A program made the position numbers and the translations under genes. This document shows positions 22,480-34,560 of a stretch of 64,000 nucleotides of DNA, in pieces. Below the pieces are notes generated by a model that was not told the DNA's origin, searched no databases, and was given only the letters and a program-made list of their open reading frames with translations. This DNA comes from Pomphorhynchus laevis (lineage: Eukaryota > Acanthocephala > Palaeacanthocephala > Echinorhynchida > Pomphorhynchidae), in the NCBI GenBank assembly GCA_012934845.2, contig WNNJ02003751.1:1-64000 (forward strand), read 5' to 3'. Every line of letters begins with the position of its first letter. The first letter of the stretch is position 1.

Positions 22480-23665
22480 ATTATTCTGCGATGCCTCATT
22501 ATAAACATTCAAATATGATCAGATGCTGTGCGTGTAATAGTCCTAACGCAAAATGTTAGGGATGTCGGTGAGCACAATAAAACAAATTAAAACAAATGAA
22601 AACACAATAAAAAATGTACATCATACTCGACGCCAAATTGCTGTCGTAGATATTCAACAGTTAGTTCATTGTCGAAAGTCGAAATGTAACTCTAATCAGG
22701 TATTAACCAAGCACATCAAGTTCAGCACACATTTGAAATCCTCAATGGCAAAGATCCAATGTCAATTTCAGACATTTATAATGTGGTCATTCAATGGCCT
22801 CCTAGTACGATGAATCTTCCACAATGCGAAGCTAGTAAGAAATTCATTGACATAATAACCGAACTATATCAGAAAATTTGTGGTGAATTACCGTTAATGG
22901 ACGACAATATCTTGAAGTCCGCTACAGTGTTTTTTCTTTTTACAACGAAAAGTAGTTGTAGTTAATAAATGCCTCGATTGTCGTATACTTTTAGGAAAAA
23001 ATGGCCAGATCAATGAACTATTTGAAGAAGCGCGTATATTGCATGCTTGCTCAATTTTAAAAATAAGTGAGACTACAGATATATGAATTAAGATATACTG
23101 CAAGTTGATGGCATAGTAGGGTCAAGGCAACTGTATCAGTATTAGCTGCTGATGAAGGAAAGGGAACGGTACTGCCAAATGTGAAAATTAATGAAGTTTC
23201 AGTGAGATTTATTAAGGGATATACACCCTAAGCAGGCAGAAGTATGTGAAGATGTACTACTTAATCATTCTCTGCCAAGAGCTAAGGAACCTCACTCTTT
23301 GGCGTTCTTGGAACTAGACAGCGATTCAATTGTTTTTTTACTTAAATCAGTCTCTGGTTCGGCTGCGCTATCGGGATTCGATTCAGGTATTTGGGAGAAA
23401 TGTTGATCTCCTTTGGGGAAACGTCAAGAAAACTAGCAGAAGCTTTGTCCGAGTTCGCAGTTAAATTGGCATCCGTAAGTATTAAACTGGAGATACTTGA
23501 ACCATTTGTTGCTTGTAGGTTGGATGCCATTCCTAAGAAAAACGAAGGAATCTGACATATTGGTGTGGTTGATGTCAGCCAACGAATAATTTGAAAGGCA
23601 AGCATAGAAAAAAAATTAACCTGCATAACGTTACGGGTGTTGATCAACTATATGACTCTAACGAA
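22480..23665 (+). mobile_element. RPIG-type RT element, copy III (5' part)
   Basis: Carries the N-terminal Cys motif CCACNSPNAKC (about 22,524-22,556), then YNVVIQWPPSTMNLPQCEAS and an ITELYQKICGELP segment (22,775-22,900), homologous to 1,074-1,250. Near 23,350-23,640 is a segment like SGSAALSGFDSGIWEK that precedes the RT entry motif. The element stops before the catalytic RT boxes, so it is 3'-truncated. It is broken by several stops. Minus-strand frames over it are shadows. Confidence 0.65.
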
Positions 23666-24369
23666 TTAGAATAGAACTATATATACATTTCCTTAGAGAA
23701 AAATTCAATTTTTATCCCTCGTTTAGATTACTATCAATCGATGCAACTAATGATTTCAATCGCTTAACGTACAGTAGTTATTCATTACATACCCTATATA
23801 TGTTTCTCGTGGGCTCGCTAAATTTGTGTTACTTTATTTCAAATCGTTTTAATATTCGCATATACAACAGTGTTCTGGAAAATAGACAATTCTTTTTTAT
23901 TTTATAATATTGCTTATCCTGTTTTTATTGTTTAATATAAAATATCTACTGTCTAAGTTTCCAAGTATAAGTGAAATTGAATCCGACTCGTAGACAATTA
24001 TTTTTGAAAATTGTTCATTGGTAACAATGCAACAATCACAATGAACATAAACGTGACATAAGGTGTATTATCGTAAGTTTATACAAACAAGCTAAAACAA
24101 GCCAAATGAAGACACATATTAATAAAATTCAGGATAAAGTCAATCCATTAGTAAAAACGATGCTCTGCAACATCTTAAAATACGTTTTTAAGTAACATTG
24201 AAATTGACTTTGACTCATGAAGTTCTCAAATACATTTATTAAAGTTACAGCCACAAGACATTTGATTACCTATTGCGTCATTCAAACTTTATCTTATGAA
24301 ATGTAAAAACCAACATTGCTACATACCAACAAAAGGCAACATTTTAGTTGTCGAGTAAACAAGACGTGA
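23666..24369. other. AT-rich non-coding stretch
   Basis: No supported feature. There are scattered AT-rich frames under 40 codons only. Confidence 0.4.
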
Positions 24370-24620
24370 CTAAAAAGTAGTTTCAACAATTTTTGACTAA
24401 ATCATTTTATTTTCGTCGTTTGCTGTTTGAAGATAAAATGTGCGTATAAGGTTGAAATACACAAGGTTGAACATTGTATTTGTAAAAGTTTGCAACTATA
24501 AGTAGACGAGTTTACCTGAGCCAGAAAGAGTATTCCTCAACGAAGATCAAGACGAAATCTAAATATTTTATCATTCTGAGAATTGCTATTATAGGCCGTA
24601 AGTATTGATAATTCCGGTGT
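24370..24620 (+). pseudogene. Cys-containing exon-like module, copy 2
   Basis: Paralogue of 21,560-21,857, sharing aaagtagtttcaacaattt, gtgcgtataaggttgaaat and ttgcaactataa. It reads KCAYKVEIHKVEHCICK before a frame change relative to copy 1. Later text in this copy (PEPERVFLNEDQDEI, ending in a stop) suggests how the ancestral exon ended. A GTAAGT donor-like site lies near 24,600. Non-functional as it stands. Confidence 0.35.
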
Positions 24621-24745
24621 TCAGATTTATTATAACAATTTTGCAGGTAATAATATCAGTAAAACAATATATTTTCACTTAGATATAATCCTAGACACAT
24701 TTTTAAATCCGGTTTTTATTATTTATTTTTAAATGCGTTCCTTCT

Positions 24746-24963
24746 GATGACCTCTTTTCCTTATTCAAATACATCGTATATTATTTTTTATTCAAATCTT
24801 TAAAATTGATTTTTATTTAAAATTATAATTATAAATTTTATCGTTATATAAATATAAATTGCATAAAATCTTATATAATTATTTATTATTTAAAATTAAT
24901 TATCTTTATTTTTAATTCATATATAGTATAAAATACGTAAACTCAATTATCTCATTAAATTTG
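24746..24963 (+). repeat. M1 dispersed repeat, near full length
   Basis: Plus-orientation copy with both ends: ctgatgacctcttttcctta at left and aatacgtaaactcaattatc at right. The middle matches the 14.55-kb copy (aaatataaattgcataaaat). Confidence 0.6.
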
Positions 24964-25645
24964 TTCTACTGACAAGTTATTATTGACCTGTAGACTTTGT
25001 TCTCGGTAATATAACTTTTGTCAGAAATACTGAAATTATGTATTTATTGATACGAATATTATTTTCCTGCCAATTTTCATGCAAGGTTAATTAATGTTTT
25101 CTATTTATTATCATGGATTAGTATATATCAACAAAATATTATAATCTTAAATTTAAAATATATAAATCAATAAAATATTATTAAAAACAAATTTAAATTA
25201 TTTAAGCGAAAAAATGTTTTGGATGAATAGAAAGCAATATTATTTGTATACGAATAAGATACGCTAGATCAATTATAATTAATAGAATTATAAATAATTA
25301 ATAATTTTATATAAGATTTTACATAGCTAAATATAAATAGTTGATTAATTTTATATATTTTAAATTATTATTACTATTGTGTAACAAGACTCTATTTTAA
25401 AATAGTAGAAAAATCAAGAAGAATCAAATGCAATTGTACAAAGATTTCAAGAGAATTGTTATCTAAAAAAATATTTCAATTTATTTTCCATTAATTCATA
25501 ATCCTTGACTTGTAATGATTTTAAATCTCGAATATATTTATCTTTCAGGTATTGATTGTTTCTTTTGAGCAAATTTATTTACACTTATTACTAATTCTGA
25601 ATATTTAAGTGGTAATGAATATGGTAATTTGAAAAAATATAGTTC
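24964..25645. other. AT-rich non-coding stretch
   Basis: Nothing recognised. It ends at the 3' truncation point of the inverted LINE-B copy. Confidence 0.4.
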
Positions 25646-27575
25646 TCCAACGAATAAGGTCATGAGATGTGGACAATTGCTGGCGCGATTGCTCCGTGCA
25701 GCGGGGTTTTAACAACTACCTCGAGTGAAGCAGTAAAATGTCGAGGATAGAATTTGTTGATGTTAATGAAAGGTAGGGGTGGTGGTTTGTGAATAAGATA
25801 ACCATTCCTAGCTCTGCGAATTGCTGCATTGATCCAACGACCAGATATGTCGTTGAAATTCTCAAGTATCATGTCATAGCCGTTGTCGATAATACCATCC
25901 AGGAGGTCACGGTTCTTGTGAATCTCCAATGGACGGATTTAGACATTGGCTAGACTGAGGCGTTTAACGGTCTTACAGAGTGAAACTACTAAACATGACA
26001 TGGCTGGACATGAATAGTTCAACAGGAGGGAGCACCTTAAAAAGCACTTAACTAAGGTGAAGAGTCCTTGAGATAAAGTGAAGTGAGGTGGGGTTATGTA
26101 CGGAGTATAGTGGGAACAAATGTGCTCTGGAATAAATCGATTTATGTCCTGGGGAAGACGGATAGACCGCGTCTCTTGAAGGACTATAACATCTGCAACT
26201 CTACCGGATAGAAGTCTAAAGGCAGAAGCACCTCCCGAATTCCACTAAAGGATATTCAGTGAAAAAGGCTCACGAGTACACTGCATTGTGATGGAATATT
26301 TGGAAGTGGGATTGCCGACCTAGAAAGAGCCAGGGACGAGAAGGTTTCCTTTTCCTCCACTAGCACTGTTCAAGGTGGGTACTTGCACGTGGACAGCATC
26401 GTCATTTCCCCGAGCGGCTAATCTATTCCTCTTTAGCATCTTTCCTAACTTTAAAGGGGATGGGATGCGCCGAAGTCCCTTCTTCTTTGACTCAGGAACA
26501 GCAATAGGTATAGGCGAGACCGGATTTGAACTGATGACGGAGAGAAGGGTAGCAATTAAATATTCTACCTTCTTGATGGCCGTCTTGACACGCTCATCCA
26601 CAATACGAAGTATGTCGCCGTAAGTCATTTGCGAGGCTGTATGACAAATGTTTCGGTGAACTTCGCCGGCGCTTGCTTGATGAACGAGTTACAATAATTC
26701 TTGAAGTGAATGCATTTTTATGACAAGGCTGGATGGTTCCCACCGCAGTTCGCACAGATGAGGGGAGCCATACACTTTTCTCCGAAAATTAGTCCCTGAC
26801 AGTAAGAAGAGCTGCAAATACCGCATGTTAATTGTTTGCAGCAGCTGGAAGCTCAGTGCCCCACGCGTGGCACTGGTTGCAATGCGGGAAAGTATGTTCA
26901 TCCGTATTTATAACCGAAAACGTAGGTTGTACCCTAAAAAAGGGTTAAAGGCCGTCTTTGAAAGAATCTTTGGCTGTTCTGTTGTGGCGGAACAAAAACC
27001 TATAGGCAGAGGGAAGCCGTTCTTCATCATGGCTGTTCGAAGATTCGATACTTTAAATATAGATTGAAAATCTTCTATGTCTTTAACTTCTAAGTGACAG
27101 GGAAGATTTGAAATTTTAATTGAAGCCAGTATCGGTCTAACCTGGATTATGCCCATATCCTTAAGTGTAGAATCAAAGAAGTTCACATAGCTTCTTAGTA
27201 TATCTGGTGTTGCAAAAGAAATTTTAATATCGGTTTCAAAAATTTAATCGAATTGAACAAAATTCTGTTTGTGTATTTATGGGCAAAATGTCGTAGGAAC
27301 GTATTAAACAGATTATGCCTTTCAATAGGCTTTAATAACTTTATTATAATGAGATTTTTTAACTTTGGGATGGGATTGAGTACTTCCACATCCTCCGTAA
27401 CAATTGAAACATTACTGACCTTTTTATCCATCGATTTCGTACTGATTTTAACTTTTCTTGGGCCACTTTCGAAGGAAATTTGAGCTGTTTCCATTGGTAA
27501 ACTGCAATCCTTTGAAGCTCCGAAAGTACTTTTCACACTGAACATTTCACAGCAAAATTGTTTAACAACCTTGTT
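25646..27575 (-). mobile_element. LINE-B copy 1, inverted, 5' half only
   Basis: Minus-strand LINE-B beginning near 27,575. ORF1 pieces: NPIPKLKNLIIIKLLKPIER (27,195-27,545), IKISNLPCHLEVKDIEDF (26,908-27,186), a Cys-rich knuckle region (about 26,690-26,900), and the C-terminal LRRIPSPLKLGKMLKRNRLA (26,320-26,628). ORF2 starts near 26,300 with the endonuclease, including ENFNDISGRWINAAIRRAR (25,660-25,929). It ends abruptly at about 25,646, inside the region that in the 29-kb copy joins endonuclease and RT. LINE copies normally lose the 5' end, so loss of the 3' half is unusual and suggests rearrangement. Some frames are still long, so it is fairly young. Confidence 0.8.
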
Positions 27576-27655
27576 AACTCGACAAGGTTGTTACAACCTT
27601 GTCGTATCCTTGTTTAACTCGTTTAACTCATTTCACAACCTTGTTTAACTCGTCC
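27556..27655. repeat. Scrambled short-repeat junction
   Basis: Repeated short words (ttgtttaactcg, caaccttg, acaaggttg) occur several times in both orientations over 100 bp, including a hairpin caaccttgttaactcgacaa. It sits exactly between the 5' end of inverted LINE-B copy 1 and LINE-A, and looks like a repair or template-switch scar. Confidence 0.6.
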
Positions 27656-29145
27656 ATCCGCAGTCGTATCTTCCCTTCACACTGGAAATCCGCAATCGTT
27701 CGTCCCCTCCTTAAGAAACAATCGCTCGACCCCTCCCTTCCTTCTAGCTATCGCCCCATTTCACTACTCCCTACTCTTTCTAAGCTCTTAGAACGCCTCA
27801 TCTTAATACAAATCAACGCTTATCTCTCCTCATCCAATCTGTACCCTCCTTTCCAATCCGCTTTCCGCTCTAATCACTCGACAGAAATCGCATGCATAAA
27901 AGTGTACAACGACTTACTCATTTCTCGAGACAAGGCTCTATATAGTGTTCTCATCTCCCTCGACCTCTCCTCCGCATTCGACATTGTCGACCACTCCGTC
28001 CTCCTTTCTCGCCTTCGTTCTGATTACGGACTTTCTTCCTCTTCCGTAGCATGGTTCGCCTCATATCTATCCGACCGTATTTTTTCGCGTCTGGGCCAAT
28101 TCATCATCCTCCCCTCCCATCCCTATTTTTTGCGGGGTCCCACAAGGTTCAGTCCTAGGTCTCCTGCTTTTCTCTCTTCTGCTTGGCGATCTATCTCCGT
28201 TTATCAAACCTTACTCCTTTAAGGTCATGCAATACGCCGATGACATTCTAATCTATGCTCATGTACCCGCACATCGCATACACGATATCGGCATTTCTGC
28301 CTCGAACTGTCTTTATTCTATCTACAAACGTCTCTCCAATCTCCATCTCGTTCTAAACCCCGAAAAGTCCAAAATAATGTGGATCCTTCCCCGTAAACCA
28401 AACATATCTCCTCCCATTGTATCTTTTGCCTCATCGATCATCCCTGTAGTCCACAATCTCACTTTCTTAGGCTTCCATTTCGATGATCACCTTTCCCTTA
28501 AACCCTTCGTCCGTGACAAGGTCCGCTCGTCTAACTTAATTCTCCGTGACATCCGCCGTATCCGCCCCCTTATCGACTTCCGTTCTTGTATGTCTCTTCT
28601 TTCATCGCTTTTTTCCTAAAATCGATTACTGCCTTAGCCTTTTCGCCAATTATCCAAAATCCATCATCCTACCCCTACAACGAATAATCAACACCGCCGT
28701 TCGAGTGCTCTTTCGTCTCCGTCGCTTCGACCACACATCTACATATTTTGCCCAACTCTCATGGCCCACCATCCACATCCGCATCAAACTCCGCCTTCTT
28801 CTCGTTACTTTTCGTCTCATCGCTGTCGGCTCCCCATCGTTCATCAACCTTCCTTTCTTAGACGATACTCGCCCCACCTCGCTATCGCTTCGTTCCTGTC
28901 ATACCCTCTTACTCCACGTTCCTAATTACTCCAACAACTACGGTCTCCGATCCTTCCTCGTCGCCGCCTCACTCGCCTGGAATCAACTCCCTCTCAACGT
29001 CCGCCGCGCTCCCTCCTTTTATCACATTCAAACACCTCCTCCGTTCACACCTTCTCGACACCTGATTCACAGTCTTGTTTTGTTGTGGTCATGTAAGCGT
29101 GCGCTGGCACGCATTTGCCACGTTAAAATAAATCGTTTTTTTTAA
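27604..29145 (+). mobile_element. LINE-A (L2/CR1-like), 5'-truncated, RT to 3' end
   Basis: GC-richer, pyrimidine-rich LINE. It encodes RT motifs SSYRPISLLPTLSKLLERL, FQSAFRSNHSTEIACIKVYN, LISLDLSSAFDIVDHS, FLRGPTRFSP (QG-P box area, frame disturbed) and MQYADDILIYAHVP (28,227). Then come FLGFHFDDHLSLKPF and a long C-terminal region ending AWNQLPLNVRRAPSF near 29,020. The 3' end has a cgtgcgctggcacgc hairpin and aataaatcg plus a T-run. The N-terminal endonuclease is missing. The YRPISLLP and HSTE signatures resemble the L2/CR1 group. The main frame is split in two or three, so it is probably dead. A second, inverted copy of its 3' part is at 53.84-54.49 kb. Confidence 0.88.
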
Positions 29146-30320
29146 ATGAGTTTGAAATCCTTTTGCATATACACGATCAATTATACTTTTATGAGAAATA
29201 TATATAAACGAGTATTTGAAAAAATTAGTGAACAATTAAGCATGTCGGAGCTTCAAAGCTCGTTATTTTGCAACGAATTTCAAGCCAACAAGGAAGAAGC
29301 GAATGCTCCTGGTCATCAATTCTCTTCCAAAGGTAGGACGGACTCACAAGTAAGTGGTGAATTTTGTTTTCTGGACTCGGATAAGGGGATATTACCCCCT
29401 ATTCCAAAGCTAGCACACTTGTGCATAATAAAGGCGTCAAAACCTATTGAAAAACATAAATTGTTCCAAACGTTTCTTCGTGATTTTATTAGTCTTCACG
29501 ACTAAAGAGTTATATTTAACTCTGTTAAGGTTTATCCCAACTCAGTGAAGATTTCTTTTACTAACGCTTCAATATTGGATGAGTATAAGGCTTATTTCGA
29601 GGAGCATTATCTGGATCACGGGTCGATCACTATCAAGCCGCTCCAATGTAACCTGAAGATTTCGAACTTTCCACTGTACTTAGAAGATGATGACTCGAAC
29701 AAGCTCAAGAGTCGCTTCAAATTGCACTCAGTTAGGCAGGTACTCGTGAAGGGGGCGAGCCCCTCTCAGTTGGATTTGCGAATGCTGACTTAGATAGTGG
29801 ACTACTATTATCCCGTTCCTCAGGCAACCCCTTTATGGGTTTTAACTAAAAATTTTCAATAATTGAGGAAGACAGATAGACGTTCCCCCACTGTCAAAGA
29901 TGCCACTGCTGGGGACATTGGAAGTCTACATGCAGTAAGGCTTAAACATGTGGGGTATGTGGAACGACTGAGTGTACCCACATGGTCTGCAATGAAAAAT
30001 GTCTGGCACCTCCTTCGTGGATTAACTGCCGTGGGGATCATCCTGCATGGTCGCGCAAGTGCGCCTCCTTCAAGAATTATCGTCAACGATTTATGAAACC
30101 CCCGTCTCACTCCTATGTAGAGGATGCTGTTCCAGTCGAAATGTCTAACAACGACATCCTTACACTTTTGGAGAATCAAAAACGCACAATCATCGCTGAG
30201 CTAAAGGCCTTGTTTATCTCTCTGGTCACTCCTACTGTCACTCAGTTTCCAGTAGACCTAAAGTCAACCCCCAAACTAAGAAGAGGGGGTTCTGCCAGTA
30301 TGGTTCACCCACTTTAGGTG
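29146..30320 (+). pseudogene. LINE-B copy 2, ORF1 (gag-like, zinc knuckles)
   Basis: ORF1 of the most complete LINE-B copy, now split over three segments: 29,146-29,505 (PPIPKLAHLCIIKASKPIEK), 29,545-29,793 (LKISNFPLYLEDDDSNKLK) and 29,900-30,317. The last carries a Cys/His knuckle region (CHCWGHWKSTC, then TCGVCGTTECTH, CNEKCLAPPSWINCRGDH and HPAWSRKCASF) and a Ser/Pro-rich C-terminus. ORF1 proteins of such LINEs bind element RNA. Stops and frame changes mean this copy is not intact. Confidence 0.75.
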
Positions 30321-30469
30321 GGAAAGATTCTAAAAGACTTAAGTGCTTCTCAGGGAAATGAAGATATTGCCTTGGGGGGCCTGGCCTGTGATTGGGCTAC
30401 TTGCAAGGGGGCAACCCTCTTGCACCTAGTTCTGTCTAGGTTGGCATCCCCCCTTCCAACTAATTTAAC

Positions 30470-32780
30470 ATAATAGTGAGTAAACCTGAGGCTTTTTCAC
30501 TGAATATTCTTCAGTGGAATTCGGGAGGTGCTTATGCCCTTAGACTTTTATCTGGTAGAGACGCAGATGTTATAGTCCTTCGGGAGACGCGGTCTATTCG
30601 TCTCTCCCAGAACATTACTCGACACATCCAAAAGCACATTTATACCCACTATACTCCGTACAAAACCCCACCTCACTCCTCTTCATCTCAAGGACTCTTG
30701 ACCTTAGTTAAATGCTCCCTAAGGTCTTCCCTCCTGTTGAATTACTCTTGTCCAGCCCTGTCTTGTTTGGTAGTTTAACTTGTTAAGAGCGGTAAACGTC
30801 TCAGTATAACCAATGTCTACATTCGTCAAGGGGAGATTCACAAGAACCGTGAACTCCTGGATGGGATTATCGATGGCGGCTATGACATGATACTAAGAGA
30901 TTTCAACGACAGAACTGGTCGTTGGATCAACGCATCGATACGCAGAGCTAGGAACGGTTATTCATTCATAAACCACCGTCCCTCTCATTTCATTGCACAT
31001 CAACGAATTAAATACTCGATATTTTACTGCTCCACTCGAGGTGGTTGCTTAAACCCCTCTGTACGGAGCAGTCGCGTCAACAGCTGTCCACCTCTCATGA
31101 CCTCATTCGTTGGCGGATAGAGCAGGACACGCTGCTGAGAAGGAGGTTTCACTTTGATCCAATCAGAGTGGCCTTCTTTCAGGCGGCTATCCAGCGCTTC
31201 CCCCGGATAGGAAATAAGAGTCTAACCGAATTCAATACCTACCTCTTTTCACAAGCTACCGGGATTCATTCGAAAACCTATAAAGGTCGCATTTACAATC
31301 CCACTCCTACAAAACTCAAGGTTCTTGCCAAATTACTAAACCTCCCTAATCTCTCTGCTTCCGCTATACAAACTCTCTCGACTGAATACTGGAGCACTAG
31401 GTATAGGTTCCAGCTGAGTAAGGATAAGGCGAGTATTGCCCGTCTTAAGCCGCCTCAGTATTCTTTTTGGAAGGTATTCATGAAGGAGAAGTTTGTATGT
31501 TGGAAGGATAGAACATTGGGTTGGATAGGTAAGATAGGCCTTGATAAAGTTTTTGAGGAGTCACTAGCCCATCACAATTATGGAGCCACTCAATCACCTC
31601 AACAAATCCCACCCTGGGGTGACTACAGGAGTAAGGATTTATCGGTGAATGACATTCTCGACTCCTAGGGTTCACTTCCGGGCACCTCCGAATCCGTCAC
31701 TCCACTTTCTTCTCGTGTATGTCAGCTTCTGACTGCCGATCAGAGAAGTGAATTGGCCGTCACAATGCTATTAGCCTCCCCTTCCGATGCAACAGACATC
31801 AATATTAGTAAACGTGTTTTTATCCCTAAGGTTAAATCCTGCTCTTGTCCTAAAGACCTGCGTCCCATCTCAATACAAAATGCCCTCGTATCGATTTACG
31901 AGAAAGCGCTTGCGCGTAAAATCCGCGATCACTTGTTAAGGCGTCATTTAATCCGTCCTGGTTTTCATGGGTTCGTCAAAGGGCGCTCGGTCCATTCAGC
32001 AGTAGGTGAGGTGGAGCAGTTTTGTCGGGAAAATAGCCATCGTCTGGTAGTGGCCGTATTCCTGGACTTCTCTGCTGCATTTGACCGCATCTCCATTCCC
32101 TTCGTGACATCTTCTCTCAGGTCCCTCGGGTTGCCTGCGAGAATAGTAAACAGGGTGGAGATACTGCTGTGCACCAAGCGTTTTTATTATGAAGACGACC
32201 CTGATGCGCGTCAGTTCTACCCTATTACGGGCGTGCCTCAAGGCTCCCCTCTTTCTCCTATCTTATATCTTGCTGCTTCCATCATTCTATTCAAAATATT
32301 TAAACGTGAACAACGTCTAGTGGTGTACGCTGATGACATCACAGCCTTGTTCACTGGACACAGGTTCAAGTACGTAGTCTCTGACATCAGCCGTTTCTTT
32401 TTAAGATTAAAAGACCAGTTACCCATATTCAATCTTATTTTAAACTCAGCTAAATCGCAGGTGGTCGTCTTTCATGGCACCCCTGCAACAAACAAAAACT
32501 TAAGAGATTAGCTTTCCTCCATATTTGCCTCTGAACCACTTCCCACCTTCATAAGTCGAGTAAAATACCTGGGGTTAACCGTTACGGTGAACTGTTCGGC
32601 GAAAGCTGACCTGGATAGATTTAAACGTATTCTGAAGAAAGCTAGGTGTGCTCTGAAACGGGCTCAGCATCTGTCATTGAAAGGGAGCCCAGGTGCGCCT
32701 TTGGGGCACTTGGGCTATCTCGGGATTAGTCTTCTTCTCAAGAGGACGTCCACCAGAGCAAAGGTTAAGGTTTCTTAAGC
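30470..32780 (+). pseudogene. LINE-B copy 2, ORF2 (APE endonuclease and reverse transcriptase)
   Basis: An APE-type endonuclease starts at 30,476 (SLNILQWNSGGAYALRLL, then VLRETRSI where the catalytic E is retained) and continues with RDFNDRTGRWINASIRRAR at about 30,893. A linker frame of 207 codons (31,045-31,668) follows. The RT at 31,753-32,511 has LRPISIQNALVSIYEKALAR, FVKGRSVHSAVGEVEQF, VFLDFSAAFDRISIPFV, TGVPQGSPLSPILYLA and VVYADDITALFTGH, with all catalytic aspartates present. The thumb/C-terminal part (KADLDRFKRILKKARCALKR) runs to 32,778. A few stops and shifts split it. The exact clade is uncertain. Confidence 0.85.
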
Positions 32781-33199
32781 TTTTCGTCTCTCGTTTACCA
32801 AGCATAGTCCGCGCCAATTGGATTCTTCGGGGGGAGGGGAGGTGAAAGACCCCAAGTGGTTCAGTCGGAAGGCGGCGTGTTGGCTCGGTTGGGGGCTCAG
32901 ATCCCTTTGGACCTGAGGCCATGAAAGAGAAAGGGAAGATGAAAAAACGAAGGGAAATTCTGTCATTTTTTATCTGAGTTGGTTATGACCTACTTTTTTT
33001 ATTCTTGCATGCTATATTTTGGTGTATTTAATAAAGTCTTTATTTATTTATTTATTTATTATTTTTGTAATTACGTATTCTGCACCGGAAAAAAGCGTGT
33101 CAGAGGAACAAAGGATTGTAAAAAATCAGTTTTCCAGTTGAATTGCTAGAAAAAAAAACAATGAAAAAAAAGACTAAAGAAAGGTAAATGCTGGTCTTA

Positions 33200-34560
33200 A
33201 ATCGCCTGTTCTAAAGATTAGTGAAATTTCAATTGTTGCTAGAGATGGGGAGGTACTTCCTCTATCCCAAAACTGAAAAATTTGATCATTATAAAGATCA
33301 AAAAGCCTATGGAAAGGCATTTATCGTTTAACTTCTTCTTACGGTCGTTTGCCGAGCAATTATCAAACAGAGCCATTTTTAACTAGGAAAAACTAAATTA
33401 AACAGAATTAAAGATATCTTTTACGAACTCAGACCTCTTAAAGGGGAATATTAAATACTTTGAATCTTCACTGTTGGAGTATGGGTCCATATACTCTAAA
33501 CCCATACTTGCCATGCTAAAAGTATCTAACCTACCATGTTAAATGGAAGAGAATGATGTCGTATTGCTAAAGAAAACATAAAATATCGTACTACCGTTCA
33601 ATAATGGGCAAGAGCGGACACCCAATACCAGTCGGATTTTTTCCGCTCCCCTAGAGCAGGCGAATTGCTGGCTAATTCGGCTTGTTATCCTTTCATGGGA
33701 TTGAATCTCAGATTTTCTATAATCGACAAAGACGAGTTCACATTTCCTAACTTCAGTCGATGCCATAAATGGGGGCACTGAGCCTCCAGCTGCAGTAAAC
33801 CATTTAGATGTGGGGGTGTGTGGCTCCCCCGGTGCCCGGCTATGTTGGCAGAAGAAAAATGTGTTGCCCCCCCCATTATGATCTAACTGTAAGAAAGCCA
33901 TTCTGCATGGAGCAGAAAATGCAGCAATTTAAAATTATATCGAAGTGGATTAAACAAGTCTGCTGCCCAACCGAAATCCTGTACCTTTGCAAATGCTGCC
34001 ACCCGTATGAGGGGCGATGACCTTATGCGGGAAGTTGATTTAAGTATTAAAACAATGTATAAGAAGATGGAAGATTTAGTAACCTCTGTTCTTGCCGCGT
34101 TCTGTACCAACCCTACTATTCCATCATCAACGGCAATTCCATCATCCAAAAAAGAGGGGGGTTTCGGCTCATGCCATCCCCATCACCCTTTCAAGATCGG
34201 CAAGCTCTAGAAGAGTAAGAACATAAGGGGAAATGAAGATGCTGCTCATAAGCAAGTACCTACCCCAGTTGGTTCTAGTGACGGGAAGGGGAACCTTCTC
34301 GTTCCTAGCCCCGTCTAGGTAGGCAATCCCACATCTAAAGAGGAAGATGGAGATAATCCCATCCCCTTTAAAGTTAGGAAAGATGCTAAAGAGGAAGAGA
34401 GTAGCCGCTCGGGGAAATAAAGATGCTGTCCATGTGCAAGTACCCACCTTGAACAGTGCTAGTGGCGGAAAAGGAAACCTTCCCGTCCCTGGCTCTGTCT
34501 AGGTCGGCAATCCCACTTCCAAATATTCCATCACAATGCAGTGTACTCGTGAGCCTTTTT
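33200..34560 (+). pseudogene. LINE-B copy 3, ORF1 region
   Basis: More decayed ORF1. EVLPLSQN-type text lies near 33,249, a knuckle region (CHKWGHWASSCSKPF-like) near 33,762-33,850, and the C-terminal segment (HPYEGR..., then DLVTSVLAAFCTNPTIPSS) at 34,007-34,210. The segment joining ORF1 and ORF2 appears twice in tandem (about 34,150-34,330 and 34,350-34,520), an internal duplication not seen in copy 2. Confidence 0.65.

Larger units (their letters stand above)
29146..33062 (+). mobile_element. LINE-B copy 2, nearly full length
   Basis: Whole LINE: ORF1, ORF2 and a 3' end terminating near 33,062 with aataaagtctttatttattt and a TTTA simple-repeat tail. It abuts LINE-A at its 5' side, and a third LINE-B copy follows at 33.2 kb in the same orientation. 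It is the reference copy for the family in this window (13.1, 25.6 and 33.2 kb). Confidence 0.85.

Noticed and set aside
23342-23647. 101-codon minus-strand frame
   Set aside because: The plus strand of the same segment carries the conserved pre-RT block of RPIG copy III, so the minus frame is a shadow.
28650-28877. Minus-strand Arg-rich frame
   Set aside because: Antisense shadow of the pyrimidine-rich LINE-A coding strand.
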